Origin: Dechloromonas sp.
GTDB taxonomy: Bacteria; Pseudomonadota; Gammaproteobacteria; Burkholderiales; Rhodocyclaceae
Length of the DNA: 64,000 nt
Assembly (NCBI GenBank): GCA_011391255.1
Contig: JAABQV010000006.1
Location: 109,044-173,043, forward strand
Direction: 5' to 3'
Part shown: positions 16,563 through 25,986 of the stretch, piece by piece
Layout: every line of letters begins with the position of its first letter
Position numbering within the stretch: the stretch's first letter is position 1
Position numbers and translations under genes: made by a program
Notes under the pieces: generated by a model
The model's input: the letters and a program-made list of their open reading frames with translations, nothing else
Database searches by the model: none
Told to the model about the DNA's origin: nothing

Positions 16563-18086
16563 TCAGTTGATCAGTTTGGCGGCGAGCAAGGCCAGTAGAA
16601 GGGCGACAATGATCAGCCAGCGATTTTGTTGCTGCTGGGCAAGGATCAGGCGCTCAAGTTGCGGTGCGAGATCGGTCTTTGGGGGCTGAGACAAGGACTG
16701 ATGAACCAAGCGCGGCAATTGAGGCAAGCGGCGCGCCAGATAAGGCGCTTCCTGCTTGAAGTTGCGCAGCAGTCCGCGCCAGCCCATCTGCTCACTCATC
16801 CAGCGCTCAAGGAAGGGCTTGGCGGTTTTCCACAGATCCAGTTCAGGATCGAGCTGACGGCCGAGACCTTCAATATTGAGCAGCGTTTTCTGCAGCAGAA
16901 CCAGTTGTGGCTGGATTTCAACATTGAAGCGGCGCGAGGCCTGGAACAGGCGCAGCAACACTTTGCCGAAAGAAATATCTTTCAGCGGACGGTCAAAAAT
17001 CGGCTCGCAAACTGCGCGAATCGCCGCCTCAAACTCATCAACCCGCGTATCGGCAGGCGCCCAGCCGGATTCAATGTGCGCTTCGGCAACCCGCTTGTAG
17101 TCACGCCGGAAGAAGGCAAGGAAATTCTGCGCGAGGTAGTTTTTGTCGTTGTCGGTCAGCGTACCGACGATGCCGAAATCAAGCGCAATGTAACGCCCGT
17201 CCGGGGCAACAAAAATATTGCCGGGATGCATGTCGGCATGAAAAAAACCATCGCGGAACACCTGAGTGAAGAAAATCTCGACCCCGGACGCCGAAAGTTT
17301 GCTGAGATCAACACCGTCGTCGCGCAATTTATCGATCTGCGAAATCGGCGTGCCGCTCATGCGCTCCATCACCATCACCGTCGACGTGCACCAGTCCCAA
17401 TGCACCTCCGGCACCAGCAGCAAGGATGAATCAACAAAGTTGCGGCGCAACTGGGAGGCATTGGCCGCCTCGCGCATCAAGTCGAGCTCGTCGTGCAGGT
17501 ATTTGCCAAACTCGGCAACCACTTCCCGTGGCTTGAGACGTTTGCCATCTGACCAGAGCATTTCGAGCAGCATGGCGAAGGTATCGAGCAGACCCAGATC
17601 GTGGTCGATCACCCCGAGCATATTGGGTCGCAAAATCTTGACCGCGACTTCGTGACCGCCGTCCTCTTCCTTGAGGCGGGCAAAATGTACCTGGGCAATC
17701 GAGGCCGAGGCAATCGGCGTCGGGTCAAAAGCAGCGAATACCTCACTCGCCGGACGCCCGTAGGCCTTTTCGATTTCCGCCAGCGCCAGATCCGACTCAA
17801 ACGGCGGGACGCTGTCCTGCAGCTTGGCCAACTCGTCGGCAATGTCCGCCGGCATCAGGTCGCGACGGGTTGATAACACCTGACCGAATTTAACGAATAT
17901 CGGCCCCAGCTCCTCCAGAGCCAGGCGCAAGCGCTCGGCACGCGGCGCCGAAAGATCGCGCCAGAACTGCAATGAATTGGCCAGCCTGACCAGCCGCCCG
18001 CTGGGTTCGTGTTCAAGCACCAATTCGTCGAGGCCGTAGCGACTGGCGACGGAGGCAATCTTGAGCAGGCGAAACAGGCGCATGGA
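16563..18086 (-). CDS. ubiB: UbiB/ABC1 atypical kinase, ubiquinone biosynthesis accessory factor
   Basis: 507 residues from ATG 18086 ([17 protein letters not shown] resembles the usual UbiB N terminus); an upstream ATG at 18119 is also possible. Family motifs: KxGQ in [12 protein letters not shown], the alanine-rich loop in [15 protein letters not shown], catalytic-loop [12 protein letters not shown], and DFG in ALDFGIVG. Two C-terminal hydrophobic helices (residues about 485-505) anchor it to the membrane. UbiB is an ATPase needed for the ubiquinone biosynthetic complex, so both ubiquinone (ubiB) and rhodoquinone (rquA) genes are present in this window. The SNF2 gene follows directly. Confidence 0.9.
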   Translation of the reverse strand, partial: SMRLFRLLKIASVASRYGLDELVLEHEPSGRLVRLANSLQFWRDLSAPRAERLRLALEELGPIFVKFGQVLSTRRDLMPADIADELAKLQDSVPPFESDLALAEIEKAYGRPASEVFAAFDPTPIASASIAQVHFARLKEEDGGHEVAVKILRPNMLGVIDHDLGLLDTFAMLLEMLWSDGKRLKPREVVAEFGKYLHDELDLMREAANASQLRRNFVDSSLLLVPEVHWDWCTSTVMVMERMSGTPISQIDKLRDDGVDLSKLSASGVEIFFTQVFRDGFFHADMHPGNIFVAPDGRYIALDFGIVGTLTDNDKNYLAQNFLAFFRRDYKRVAEAHIESGWAPADTRVDEFEAAIRAVCEPIFDRPLKDISFGKVLLRLFQASRRFNVEIQPQLVLLQKTLLNIEGLGRQLDPELDLWKTAKPFLERWMSEQMGWRGLLRNFKQEAPYLARRLPQLPRLVHQSLSQPPKTDLAPQLERLILAQQQQNRWLIIVALLLALLAAKLIN

Positions 18087-18379
18087 TAGGGCAGGAGCAA
18101 AAGAAGACGATGTTAACACGCGCGCGCCTTTGCCTGCTTGCCAACCGTGCGCAAGAGAGTGATCGAAAGAGGGGGGAGATGATTCAGGTTGCCGCGTAAT
18201 ATGTGCTGCACCTCAAGCCGAAGAAAGAAATGCGGCAACGAGTTGAGGCGTCGTTCAAGCTTTCGGTGATCTTGTGAGCTGCTTGATGATGCCTGCTCAG
18301 CAAGTGATTCGCTCCCGTTCCAAATAAGCGCTATGATCAATTCAGATATCATCAGGACACCAAGCTGGATTGATTTCAT

Positions 18380-20758
18380 ATGCGCCGTTTTTTCGATTTG
18401 TTTATCTTTTTTCTTGCGCTTTGCCTGACGCCCCTGTGTGTGGCGGCGCCCCCCGTAAATGCAGCCTCTCCAAATGCGGCAGATGCCAGTCATAAGCGGG
18501 TACTGATTCTCTATGCCTACAACAACAACGTTCCTACGCTGCAAGAAATCACTGCCGGCATCGGCCGTGTCCAGAAAATCAGCAATTTGCGCTCGGCCGA
18601 CTTCGTTCACGAATATTTGGATATCACGCCACCCAAGTTTCCTGAACACGGTTCCAAGCTCGCCGAGTTGTTACTGAACAAATACGCCGGACAAAAATTC
18701 GACCTGATCGTTACTTACAGTACCGAAGCGCTGAGTTTTCTCCTGAACAAAGGCAAGGAGCTGTCCCCCGGCAGTCCCTGTATAGCGATTTTTGCAGCAA
18801 TCGACCAGGTAACCTGGCAAACCGAGAGAAAGGTGACGTACATCCCTTTGGCGTTGGATCCGCGTGGTACTTTGGAACGAGGGCTGGAACTCTTCCCAAA
18901 AACCCGCAAGGTGCTATTTATCTCGGGGGCTGCCGCGATCGACAAAATCTTTGAAGCGAAGGCGCGCAGTGAATTTGCGGCATGGCAAGGTAAGATCGAA
19001 TTTGAATACACGAGCCAACGTCCCGTCGAAGAACTGATGAAAGATGTGGTTCGCCAGCCACCCGACACGCTCATTATTTTTGCCAACCTTGCATCCGATA
19101 TCACCGGTCAATCCTTCGTTCCCCGCGACTTAGTAAAAATATTGGCCGGCATTTCGAATGCACCGGTTCTCAGCATGGTTTCCACACAAATCGATACGGG
19201 CGTGATCGGCGGTTCCATGGTTGATGTGGAACAGATTGGCGTGATGATCGCCAATTCGATGGTGGCGCTTGAAAGTGGCAGACCGCTAGCGATCGAACCA
19301 ACCTCCAGTTTCATCAGGCCGATGTTCAATTGGACGCAGATCAAGCGTTGGGGCGTTAATCCGGATCATCTTCCCGCTGAAAGCATATTCATAAATCGCC
19401 CGCTGACCCTTTGGGGGCAATACAAAGCTGAGGTTATTACGGCAGTGGCGCTGATCCTGATTCTCAGTGCCATGACTATTGCGCTGGTCATTCAGAACCG
19501 TCGGCGAAAATTTGCCGAACTGTCGGTGCGTGAAACGGCGGCGCTTCTAGCCACTGAGCGCGACACATTGGAAGCGCGAGTGATCAAGCGCACGGCGCAT
19601 CTTGCCGAAGCGCTGGAGTTCAATGAAACCATGCTGCTCAACTCCCCTGTGCCAATGGGTATTTATGCCGAAAGCGGCCAATGTGAGTTGGTAAATGAAG
19701 CAATGGCTCAATTGGCGGGGATGACAGTTGAGCAGTTGATCGCGCAGAATTTCCACGAAATTGCCTCGTGGAAAACAACCAGTCTGCTTGGCGACTGCCT
19801 GACAGCCCTGAAAATTCACACGCCTCAGCAGCGCGATGCGCATCTTTTCACCTCAGCGGGCAAAGAGATCTGGTTTGAGTACCGGATTCTGCCGAGAAAA
19901 GTGAAAGGAGAGGTTCATCTACTGATTCAGTTCTTCGATTTAACGGAGCACAAAGCTCAGCAATTCGAACTTGAACGGCGTGTTGTTGCACGAACGGCAG
20001 AACTGGCCACCGCCAAGGAAGAAGCTGAATCTGCCAATGCCGTCATAACTCGCTTCCTGGCCAACGTTTCTCATGAAATGCGTACACCAATGAACGGCAT
20101 TCTGGGTTCTGCCGAGCTGGGAAAAATGAAAGTTGGCAAAGTTTCTGACGAGGTTATCAGTCACTATTTCGACAGGGTTCTTGATTCAGGAAAGCGCCTG
20201 CACAAGCTCAACGAGTCCCTGCTCAGCCTTGTGCAGGATACGGTCAACGAACAATCCGAAATCAAGGAAAACGATTTGGTGATGATTGAACCTGAATTGT
20301 TGGCGATACAGGCCATCGCCCTGATGGAAAAAGCCGCTGCCAGCCGGCAGCAGAAAATTGTGCTGGAAAAAACATCGACGACCCCGATGATTCCGGGTGA
20401 TGAGCTGCGCCTGCGTCAGGTCCTGGAACATTTGCTAAGCAATGCATTGCGCTATTCAGAGGAGCAGACAACCGTCACAATCAGGATTCAGGACGTGCCT
20501 GAATCCCCAGAGAATCCCGCCAGCATTTCCATCCAAGTGATCGATCAGGGCTGCGGGATTCCCGAAAAAGAATTGAACGCGATCTTTGAGCCATTTTACG
20601 AAAGCTCTCGAACCGCAACAGGGGCAGGTGTAACGGGGCTGGGCTTACCGATCAGCAAGAACATTGTCGGGCGCCACAAAGGCACCTTGACTGCAACAAA
20701 CCGGCCCGAAGGTGGCGCCATATTCGAAGTAACCTTGCCGCAGCTCCCCAAGGCATAG
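18380..20758 (+). CDS. Membrane sensor histidine kinase with ABC-type periplasmic binding domain and PAS domain
   Basis: 792 residues. Signal-anchor/signal peptide 1-28. A periplasmic domain (about 38-330) of the ABC_sub_bind type begins KRVLILYAYNNNVPTLQEI and ends before ITAVALILILSAMTIALVI, a membrane helix at about 350-375. A coiled coil, a PAS-like domain (about 408-530) and a second coiled coil follow. The kinase core has the H-box FLANVSHEMRTPMNG (His near 563), N-box LLSNALRYSEE, G1 DQGCGIP, F-box EPFYES and G2 GLGLPIS. No receiver domain and no response regulator gene lie nearby, so it is an orphan kinase. The binding domain suggests direct sensing of a small periplasmic ligand. About 290 bp without a gene precede it. 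Confidence 0.85.
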   Translation: MRRFFDLFIFFLALCLTPLCVAAPPVNAASPNAADASHKRVLILYAYNNNVPTLQEITAGIGRVQKISNLRSADFVHEYLDITPPKFPEHGSKLAELLLNKYAGQKFDLIVTYSTEALSFLLNKGKELSPGSPCIAIFAAIDQVTWQTERKVTYIPLALDPRGTLERGLELFPKTRKVLFISGAAAIDKIFEAKARSEFAAWQGKIEFEYTSQRPVEELMKDVVRQPPDTLIIFANLASDITGQSFVPRDLVKILAGISNAPVLSMVSTQIDTGVIGGSMVDVEQIGVMIANSMVALESGRPLAIEPTSSFIRPMFNWTQIKRWGVNPDHLPAESIFINRPLTLWGQYKAEVITAVALILILSAMTIALVIQNRRRKFAELSVRETAALLATERDTLEARVIKRTAHLAEALEFNETMLLNSPVPMGIYAESGQCELVNEAMAQLAGMTVEQLIAQNFHEIASWKTTSLLGDCLTALKIHTPQQRDAHLFTSAGKEIWFEYRILPRKVKGEVHLLIQFFDLTEHKAQQFELERRVVARTAELATAKEEAESANAVITRFLANVSHEMRTPMNGILGSAELGKMKVGKVSDEVISHYFDRVLDSGKRLHKLNESLLSLVQDTVNEQSEIKENDLVMIEPELLAIQAIALMEKAAASRQQKIVLEKTSTTPMIPGDELRLRQVLEHLLSNALRYSEEQTTVTIRIQDVPESPENPASISIQVIDQGCGIPEKELNAIFEPFYESSRTATGAGVTGLGLPISKNIVGRHKGTLTATNRPEGGAIFEVTLPQLPKA

Positions 20759-21148
20759 CTTGCGAATTGATGGCAGATGACGAACGTTTGCCGAGCAGCT
20801 TTGCGGTCAGGCAACCACATCTCTCCAAACCAGCCGATCAGCATTCGCTTGAGATTGAGACGCCGCCCCTCGTTTTCGCAATTCCATACGCCTAGGGAAA
20901 CACTGATTTAATCGATTTTGTCATTCCCGCGCAGGCGGGAATCCATGAAAATCAAGGCACTGGATTCCCGCCTGCGCGGGAATGACTAATTAATCAGCGC
21001 CTCCTTAAGCTCCCTGGATAACCGCGCAAAGGCTTCTCTGGAAGCCCGATTTGCAACATCAGCGGCATTACAAACCATCACAAAGCACGCAACGCGCAAG
21101 TATTTGGCGGGCGTATAATCGCGCCTTTCGAATTTTCGCAGCAGATTA
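20759..21148. other. Intergenic region before argS
   Basis: 390 bp without a convincing gene. It holds the double-hairpin repeat at 20920-20986 and a TATAAT-like hexamer at 21114-21119, 30 bp upstream of the argS start, without a good -35 partner. Confidence 0.6.
20920..20986. repeat. REP-like double hairpin, copy 1
   Basis: Two 26-bp arms (20920-20945 and 20961-20986) are exact reverse complements separated by 15 bp. Each arm is itself a hairpin (TTCCCGCgcagGCGGGAA). A close relative sits at 63367-63427. It lies after the sensor kinase and before argS, where it could act as a transcription barrier for the former. Confidence 0.85.
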
Positions 21149-22912
21149 ATGGCCAAAGACGTCAAATCCCAGCTTACCTCCCTCCTGCAACAGGCTTTAG
21201 AGCGCGTTGCACCGGAGGCCGGCAACACCACGATTTATCTTGAGCGCCCGCGTGACCCAACGCATGGCGATTACGCAACCAATCTGGCGATGCAACTGGC
21301 CAAGGCGCTGAAAAAGAACCCGCGCGAAATCGCCATGCAACTGGTCAGCGCGATTCCGGTTTCGGTGTTGGTACAAAAGGCAGAAATCGCCGGTGCCGGT
21401 TTCATCAACTTCACCCTCGACCCGCGCGCCAAGCTCCAGGCTGTGCGCGCCGTACTGGTTGATGGCGATAATTTCGGCCGTAGCACGCAGGGCGGCTGGC
21501 AGAAGGTGCAAATCGAATTCGTCTCAGCCAACCCGACCGGCCCGCTGCATGTGGGCCACGGTCGCGGTGCCGCCTACGGCGCTTCGCTGGCCAGCCTGCT
21601 GACCTTTGCCGGCTGGGATGTCACGCGCGAGTACTACGTCAATGATGCCGGCCGTCAGATGGACATTCTCGGCTTGTCGACCTGGCTGCGTTACCTTGAA
21701 CAAAACGGAATTGGCATCCCTTTCCTGCCGAACGCCTATCAGGGCGATTACGTCCGCGACATGGCGGCGCAGATGGGCGCTGCGCACGGGCAAAAATTCG
21801 TCCGCCAGGCCACCGATATCCTGGCTGGCACACCCGGTTTGCCGGAAGCTGATCGTACCGATGACGAAGCCAAGCGCCAGCGTGACCAGCATCTTGACGC
21901 GCTGATTGCTAACGCCAAGGAACTGCTCGGTGCCGACTGGGCTTACGTGCATCAGCATGCGCTCTCGGAGCAACTGGCTGACTGCCGCGACGATCTCGAA
22001 GAGTTCGGCGTCGATTTCGATGTCTGGTTCTCGGAAAAAGCCCTGTTCGATACCGGCCTGGTTGCCCGCTGTGTTGATCTGCTGGAGAAGAAGGGGCATC
22101 TCTATGTACAGAACGGCGCCCGCTGGTTCCGGTCGACGACTTTTGGCGACGAAAAAGACCGTGTCGTGCAGCGTGAAAACGGGCTTTACACCTATTTCGC
22201 CTCTGACATCGCCTACCATCTGAACAAGTTCGAGCGCGGTTTCGACAAGGTTATCAACATCTGGGGCGCCGATCACCACGGCTATATTTCCCGCGTCAAT
22301 GGCGCAATTACTGCGCTTGATCTTGATGCGAACAAACTGCAGGTCGCGCTGGTGCAGTTTGCAGTGCTTTACCGCAACGGCCAGAAGGCCTCGATGTCGA
22401 CGCGCTCCGGCGAGTTCGTCACGCTGCGCGAGCTGCGCAAGGAAGTCGGCAACGATGCCTGCCGCTTCTTCTACGCCCTGCGCAAGTCGGATCAGCATCT
22501 CGATTTCGACCTCGACCTGGCCAAGAGTCAGACCAACGAGAACCCGGTCTATTACATCCAGTACGCGCACGCCCGCATCTGTTCGGTGCTCAACCAATGG
22601 GCAGGTGATCTCAGCAGCCTGGCCGAAGCCGAACTCAGCCGTCTCGACAACCCGCGCGAGCTGGCTATTGCCAACAAGCTGGCCGAGTTCCGCGATGTGA
22701 TCGACACTGCCGCGCGCGATCTGGCACCGCATTTGATTGCCTTCTACCTCAAGGATCTGGCCGGCGAGTTCCACGCTTGGTACAACGCCGAACGCATGCT
22801 GGTCGATGATCCGGTGCTGCGCGATGCACGCGTCGCACTCGCCGCTGCCGTGCGTCAGACGATTCGTAACGGACTAGGCATTCTCGGCGTCAGCTGCCCG
22901 GAATCCATGTAA
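21149..22912 (+). CDS. argS: Arginyl-tRNA synthetase
   Basis: 587 residues, the usual length. N-terminal Add-1 domain, then the class I catalytic domain with FVSANPTGPLHVGHGRGA (HIGH signature as HVGH) and VNDAGRQMDIL. The KMSKS-equivalent region is GQKASMSTRSGEFVTL, and a C-terminal anticodon-binding domain contains NPVYYIQYAHARICSV. It charges tRNA-Arg in the cytoplasm. It is followed by a SPOR-domain gene 12 bp downstream. Confidence 0.97.
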   Translation: MAKDVKSQLTSLLQQALERVAPEAGNTTIYLERPRDPTHGDYATNLAMQLAKALKKNPREIAMQLVSAIPVSVLVQKAEIAGAGFINFTLDPRAKLQAVRAVLVDGDNFGRSTQGGWQKVQIEFVSANPTGPLHVGHGRGAAYGASLASLLTFAGWDVTREYYVNDAGRQMDILGLSTWLRYLEQNGIGIPFLPNAYQGDYVRDMAAQMGAAHGQKFVRQATDILAGTPGLPEADRTDDEAKRQRDQHLDALIANAKELLGADWAYVHQHALSEQLADCRDDLEEFGVDFDVWFSEKALFDTGLVARCVDLLEKKGHLYVQNGARWFRSTTFGDEKDRVVQRENGLYTYFASDIAYHLNKFERGFDKVINIWGADHHGYISRVNGAITALDLDANKLQVALVQFAVLYRNGQKASMSTRSGEFVTLRELRKEVGNDACRFFYALRKSDQHLDFDLDLAKSQTNENPVYYIQYAHARICSVLNQWAGDLSSLAEAELSRLDNPRELAIANKLAEFRDVIDTAARDLAPHLIAFYLKDLAGEFHAWYNAERMLVDDPVLRDARVALAAAVRQTIRNGLGILGVSCPESM

Positions 22913-22924
22913 GGGAATATCACC

Positions 22925-23563
22925 ATGAGCCGCGACACAAAACCACGAAAATCCCAACCATCCCGGAAGAAATCTGGCGGCGGCACCCTGATCGGCATGT
23001 TCATCGGCCTCGTTCTGGGCGTCGGTGCGGCAGCCGGCGTCGTCTGGTACATGAACAAGTCACCCTTGCCCTTTATCGACAAATCGCCACCACCACGTAC
23101 TGAGCAAGCCCTTGGTGCCGATGGCAAGCCGTTACAACCAATGGCTTTGCCGGGCAAGCCGGGCGACCCGATTCCGGAAAAACGCTTCCAGTTCTACGAC
23201 ATCCTGCCGGGCAAGGCCGACGCCGTGCCGGACAAGCAGGGTCAGCCTGCCGTCGCCAAGGAAGAGGCCAAAAAAGAAGAGCCGAAGAAAGACGATAAAA
23301 AGGTAGAAGAAGCCAAGGAGAGCAAGCAGCCACTCTTCCTGCAAGCCGGCTCTTTCAGCACCGCACAGGATGCTGACAACCAAAAAGCCAAACTCGCGTT
23401 TATGGGGGTAGAGGCTGTCGTGCAACAGGTGATGGTGCAGGACAAAACCTATTTCCGCGTCCGCGTCGGCCCCTACAACAAGATTGATGAATTGAACAAA
23501 GTGCGTACCGAGCTTGCCAAATTCGGTATCGAATCGCAACTTGCCAGAAACACCAAGGAGTAA
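22925..23563 (+). CDS. SPOR-domain inner-membrane protein (FtsN-like)
   Basis: 212 residues. Basic cytoplasmic N terminus (RKSQPSRKKSGGG), one membrane helix (LIGMFIGLVLGVGAAAGVVW), a low-complexity Lys/Glu/Pro linker (about residues 115-140) and a C-terminal SPOR domain beginning PLFLQAGSFSTAQDADNQKAK and containing YFRVRVGPY. SPOR domains bind denuded peptidoglycan at the septum. The layout fits FtsN or a related division protein, and argS-ftsN linkage is common in betaproteobacteria. Confidence 0.88.
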   Translation: MSRDTKPRKSQPSRKKSGGGTLIGMFIGLVLGVGAAAGVVWYMNKSPLPFIDKSPPPRTEQALGADGKPLQPMALPGKPGDPIPEKRFQFYDILPGKADAVPDKQGQPAVAKEEAKKEEPKKDDKKVEEAKESKQPLFLQAGSFSTAQDADNQKAKLAFMGVEAVVQQVMVQDKTYFRVRVGPYNKIDELNKVRTELAKFGIESQLARNTKE

Positions 23564-23566
23564 TCA

Positions 23567-24223
23567 ATGAAGCTTGATCGTCGCCACTTTACCGCCGCAA
23601 TTTTCGCCTTGTTTACGGCGTTGACCGTAACAAGTCCGGTGCTTGCCCAGACCGAGGGCAAGGATTACACAGCCATCTCACCGGTGCAGCCGACCGACGA
23701 CGCCAGCAAAATCGAGGTTATTGAGTTCTTCAGTTACGGCTGCCCGCACTGCAGCGAGTTTCATCCGCTGGTTTCTGCCTGGTCAGCCAAGCTTCCTGGC
23801 GACGTGGCTTTCAAGCGCATCCCGATCACCTTCGGGCGCGGCGCCTGGGCCAACATCGCCAAGCTCTATTACACACTGGAAGCAACCGGCGACCTCGCCA
23901 AGCTGGATATGGAGGTCTTCAAAGCCATTCACGACCAACGCATCAATTTGTTTGATGAGAAGACCCTGACTGATTGGGTGGTCAAGAAAGGTGTTGATCC
24001 CAAGAAATTTGCCGAGACCTTCAACTCCTTCGGCGTCATGAGCAAGGTCAAACGCGGCGACCAACTTGCTCAGGGACACAAGATTCAGGGTGTTCCGGCG
24101 CTTTCCGTCGATGGCAAATACCTGGTGGGCGGCAAGGATTTTTCTGACCAACTGGCGATTGCCGACAAGCTGATTGCCAAGGCACGCAGCGAGAAACCCG
24201 GAAAACCCCCCGGCAAAAAATAA
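23567..24223 (+). CDS. dsbA: Thiol:disulfide interchange protein DsbA
   Basis: 218 residues with a signal peptide ending near SPVLAQ. Thioredoxin fold with active site FFSYGCPHCSEFHPL (CPHC, as in DsbA), the helical insert, and the cis-proline loop QGVPALSVDGKYLV. It oxidises cysteine pairs of exported proteins, including cytochrome c apoproteins. It starts 3 bp after the SPOR gene and ends immediately before the TTG of the SDR gene. Confidence 0.94.
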   Translation: MKLDRRHFTAAIFALFTALTVTSPVLAQTEGKDYTAISPVQPTDDASKIEVIEFFSYGCPHCSEFHPLVSAWSAKLPGDVAFKRIPITFGRGAWANIAKLYYTLEATGDLAKLDMEVFKAIHDQRINLFDEKTLTDWVVKKGVDPKKFAETFNSFGVMSKVKRGDQLAQGHKIQGVPALSVDGKYLVGGKDFSDQLAIADKLIAKARSEKPGKPPGKK

Positions 24224-24997
24224 TTGGCCCTCAAAGTCTTCATTACAGGCGCCTCGTCGGGTATCGGCGAGGCGCTTGCCGTTTACTACGCGGCAAAAGG
24301 CGCCACACTTGGTCTCGTGGCACGCCGTAGCGAGTTTCTGGCGACGCTCAATCAACGTCTTGGTGGTCAGCACGCCTGTTACGCGCTGGATGTCAGCGAT
24401 CCAGCGGCACAGCACGCCGCAGCCAGCGACTTTATCGCGCGTTTTGGGGCACCGGATATCGTCATCGCCAACGCCGGCGTCTCGGCCGGCACGCTAACCG
24501 AGTTTGAAGAAGATCTGGAGGTGTTCCGGCGCATCATGGACACCAATGTTTTCGGCATGGCGGCCACCTTCGCCCCCTTTATTCCAGCGATGAAAACGGC
24601 TGGTGGCGAAAGGCGGCTGGTTGGCATCGCCTCGGTCGCCGGCATTCGCGGGTTGCCCGGTGCCGAAGCGTATTCAGCCTCAAAGGCAGCGGCGATCACC
24701 TATCTGGAAAGCCTGCGCCTGGAAATGCGCCCCTGCGGCATCAAGGTTGTCACCATCGCACCGGGCTACATCGCGACGCCAATGACTGCGGTCAACCCGT
24801 ATTCGATGCCCTTTTTGTTGCCCGCCGAGCAAGCTGCCGAACGCTTCGCCAGCGCCATCGAGCGTGGCCTGACCTACACCGTGATCCCCTGGCAAATGGG
24901 TGTCGTCGCCAAACTCTTGCGCCTCTTGCCGAACTGGCTCTACGACCGATTATTTACCAACGCCCCGCGCAAACCGCGCGGCTTGCCGCTCTCGTAA
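24224..24997 (+). CDS. SDR-family oxidoreductase
   Basis: 257 residues. Start TTG directly after the dsbA stop codon, so translation is coupled. Rossmann motif VFITGASSGIGEAL, NAG in VIANAGVSAG, catalytic Ser in GIASVAGIRG and YSASK (Tyr-x-x-x-Lys), and the PG motif in IAPGYIATPM. A C-terminal amphipathic region (GVVAKLLRLLPNWLYDRLF) may bind membrane. Substrate unknown. The last third of the gene is duplicated at 27716-28057. Confidence 0.9.
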   Translation: MALKVFITGASSGIGEALAVYYAAKGATLGLVARRSEFLATLNQRLGGQHACYALDVSDPAAQHAAASDFIARFGAPDIVIANAGVSAGTLTEFEEDLEVFRRIMDTNVFGMAATFAPFIPAMKTAGGERRLVGIASVAGIRGLPGAEAYSASKAAAITYLESLRLEMRPCGIKVVTIAPGYIATPMTAVNPYSMPFLLPAEQAAERFASAIERGLTYTVIPWQMGVVAKLLRLLPNWLYDRLFTNAPRKPRGLPLS

Positions 24998-25080
24998 AAC
25001 GCCGGGCGGCATGTTGTGCGACGCATAAGTTGATGGCCCACGGCAGCTTGAAGTGATGACCGACGATAAATATAAGCTAT

Positions 25081-25293
25081 TCAACTTAAGCATTCAGCTT
25101 CAAATCCAGCATCAACGATGGCCTGGGTGATGTCATCAGAACTAACGAATTTGCCGTGCTCAATACATGCTTCTCCTTTTTCCAGCGAAATCTCGATGTG
25201 GCCGATATTTGGTAGATCTTGAATTGCATTAGCCAAGGTGCGGACAGAGGACTCGTCTTTCAGGCCTGTGATTTTGAAAGTCAGATTTTGCAT
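25081..25293 (-). CDS. Small HMA-fold (heavy-metal-associated-like) protein lacking the CxxC motif
   Basis: 70 residues from ATG 25293. The pattern LTFKITGLKDESSVRTLANAIQ ... IGHIEISLEKGEACIEHGKFV ... ITQAIVDAGFEAE follows the beta-alpha-beta-beta-alpha-beta order of HMA domains. The loop that normally carries GMTCxxC reads GLKDESS, so the metal-binding cysteines are absent. It may have lost metal binding or serve another role. The frame is open upstream to 25575, but that part lacks a ribosome site and looks like non-coding DNA. Confidence 0.6.
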   Translation of the reverse strand: MQNLTFKITGLKDESSVRTLANAIQDLPNIGHIEISLEKGEACIEHGKFVSSDDITQAIVDAGFEAECLS

Positions 25294-25500
25294 GGTTCGT
25301 CCGTCTGTTTTTAGGTTCTGGTGACTTCTGGCAACAAGCTCTATGAGAAGTTCGCGAACTGGATTAGCGTTTTGGGGAGTCTGGCTGCATATTGATGAGG
25401 TGGTGGAATGCCTCCACACAAAATTTCTGACAGGCTCAACCTGCCAATTCACACATTCGGCCAGATGCCGCCGTAGCGACCGCCAAAAACAGATACGTTT

Positions 25501-25534
25501 GAACGGCAGGTAACTCATCAGATACCTGCCGTTC
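25501..25534. repeat. Perfect 12-bp inverted repeat
   Basis: Arms GAACGGCAGGTA (25501-25512) and TACCTGCCGTTC (25523-25534) with a 10-nt loop. No T-run on either side, so it is not a classic terminator. It lies in the gene-poor accessory patch. Confidence 0.7.
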
Positions 25535-25708
25535 AGCCCACGCCCTTCTTTGGTAAGGCCATTGCGTTCCTGCAAGGCTATTCAAAGAGGCTCATCACAG
25601 AGGGTGGCTGCGTGATTCGTACTGAGCGTGATCGGTTCAAAAGGTAAGACAGTAAGACACAAGTCTGTCGTCGGATTGCAGCCATCCAGACAACAAATCA
25701 CCAACCTG

Positions 25709-25752
25709 TTGCCTTGAATAAACTTCCTTACTATAATTGAATTCGTAAGGAA
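25709..25752 (+). promoter_or_regulatory. vapBC promoter with operator palindrome over the -10
   Basis: TTGCCT (25709-25714), 17-bp spacer, TATAAT (25732-25737). The 8-bp inverted repeat TTCCTTAC (25724-25731) / GTAAGGAA (25745-25752) flanks the -10 box, as expected for autoregulation by the AbrB-fold antitoxin. AAGGAG follows, seven bases before the ATG at 25768. Confidence 0.7.
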
Positions 25753-25767
25753 TAAAAGGAGATTCAA

Positions 25768-25986
25768 ATGTCAAGTGATGCCACACTGAGCAGTAAGGGT
25801 CAAACAACAATTCCCAAGGAGATTCGGGATAGTCTTTCCATGAAAGCTGGAGACCGGATGACGTTCACGTTGATGCCCGACGCCACAGTAATCATGCGGG
25901 TGAAAACAAAAAGTGTCACCGAACTGGCAGGTTTGTTACATAAAAAAGGACGTAAGCCCGTTCCGATTGAGCAGTTGTCACGTTGA
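25768..25986 (+). CDS. vapB: AbrB/SpoVT-fold antitoxin (VapB)
   Basis: 72 residues. The swapped-hairpin AbrB fold is seen as LSSKGQTTIPKEIRDSLSMKAGDRMTF, and a short C-terminal tail would bind the toxin. A strong ribosome site (AAGGAG) precedes ATG 25768. It binds DNA and neutralises the PIN toxin encoded directly downstream with a TGATG stop/start overlap. Confidence 0.88.
   Translation: MSSDATLSSKGQTTIPKEIRDSLSMKAGDRMTFTLMPDATVIMRVKTKSVTELAGLLHKKGRKPVPIEQLSR

Larger units (their letters stand above)
25294..25767. other. Gene-poor stretch with possible mobile-element remnants
   Basis: No gene is supported in 474 bp. It holds a perfect inverted repeat at 25501-25534, a stretch around 25405-25450 (ACACAAAATTTCTGACAG) that resembles terminal repeats of IS256-type elements from memory only, and the vapB promoter at the right end. 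Confidence 0.5.

Noticed and set aside
20986-21231. Small minus-strand ORF overlapping the argS start
   Set aside because: Begins inside argS, no ribosome site, no homology; the region is explained by the REP-like repeat and the argS leader.
21524-22774. 416-codon minus-strand open frame
   Set aside because: It is antisense to argS and has no ribosome site or family match.
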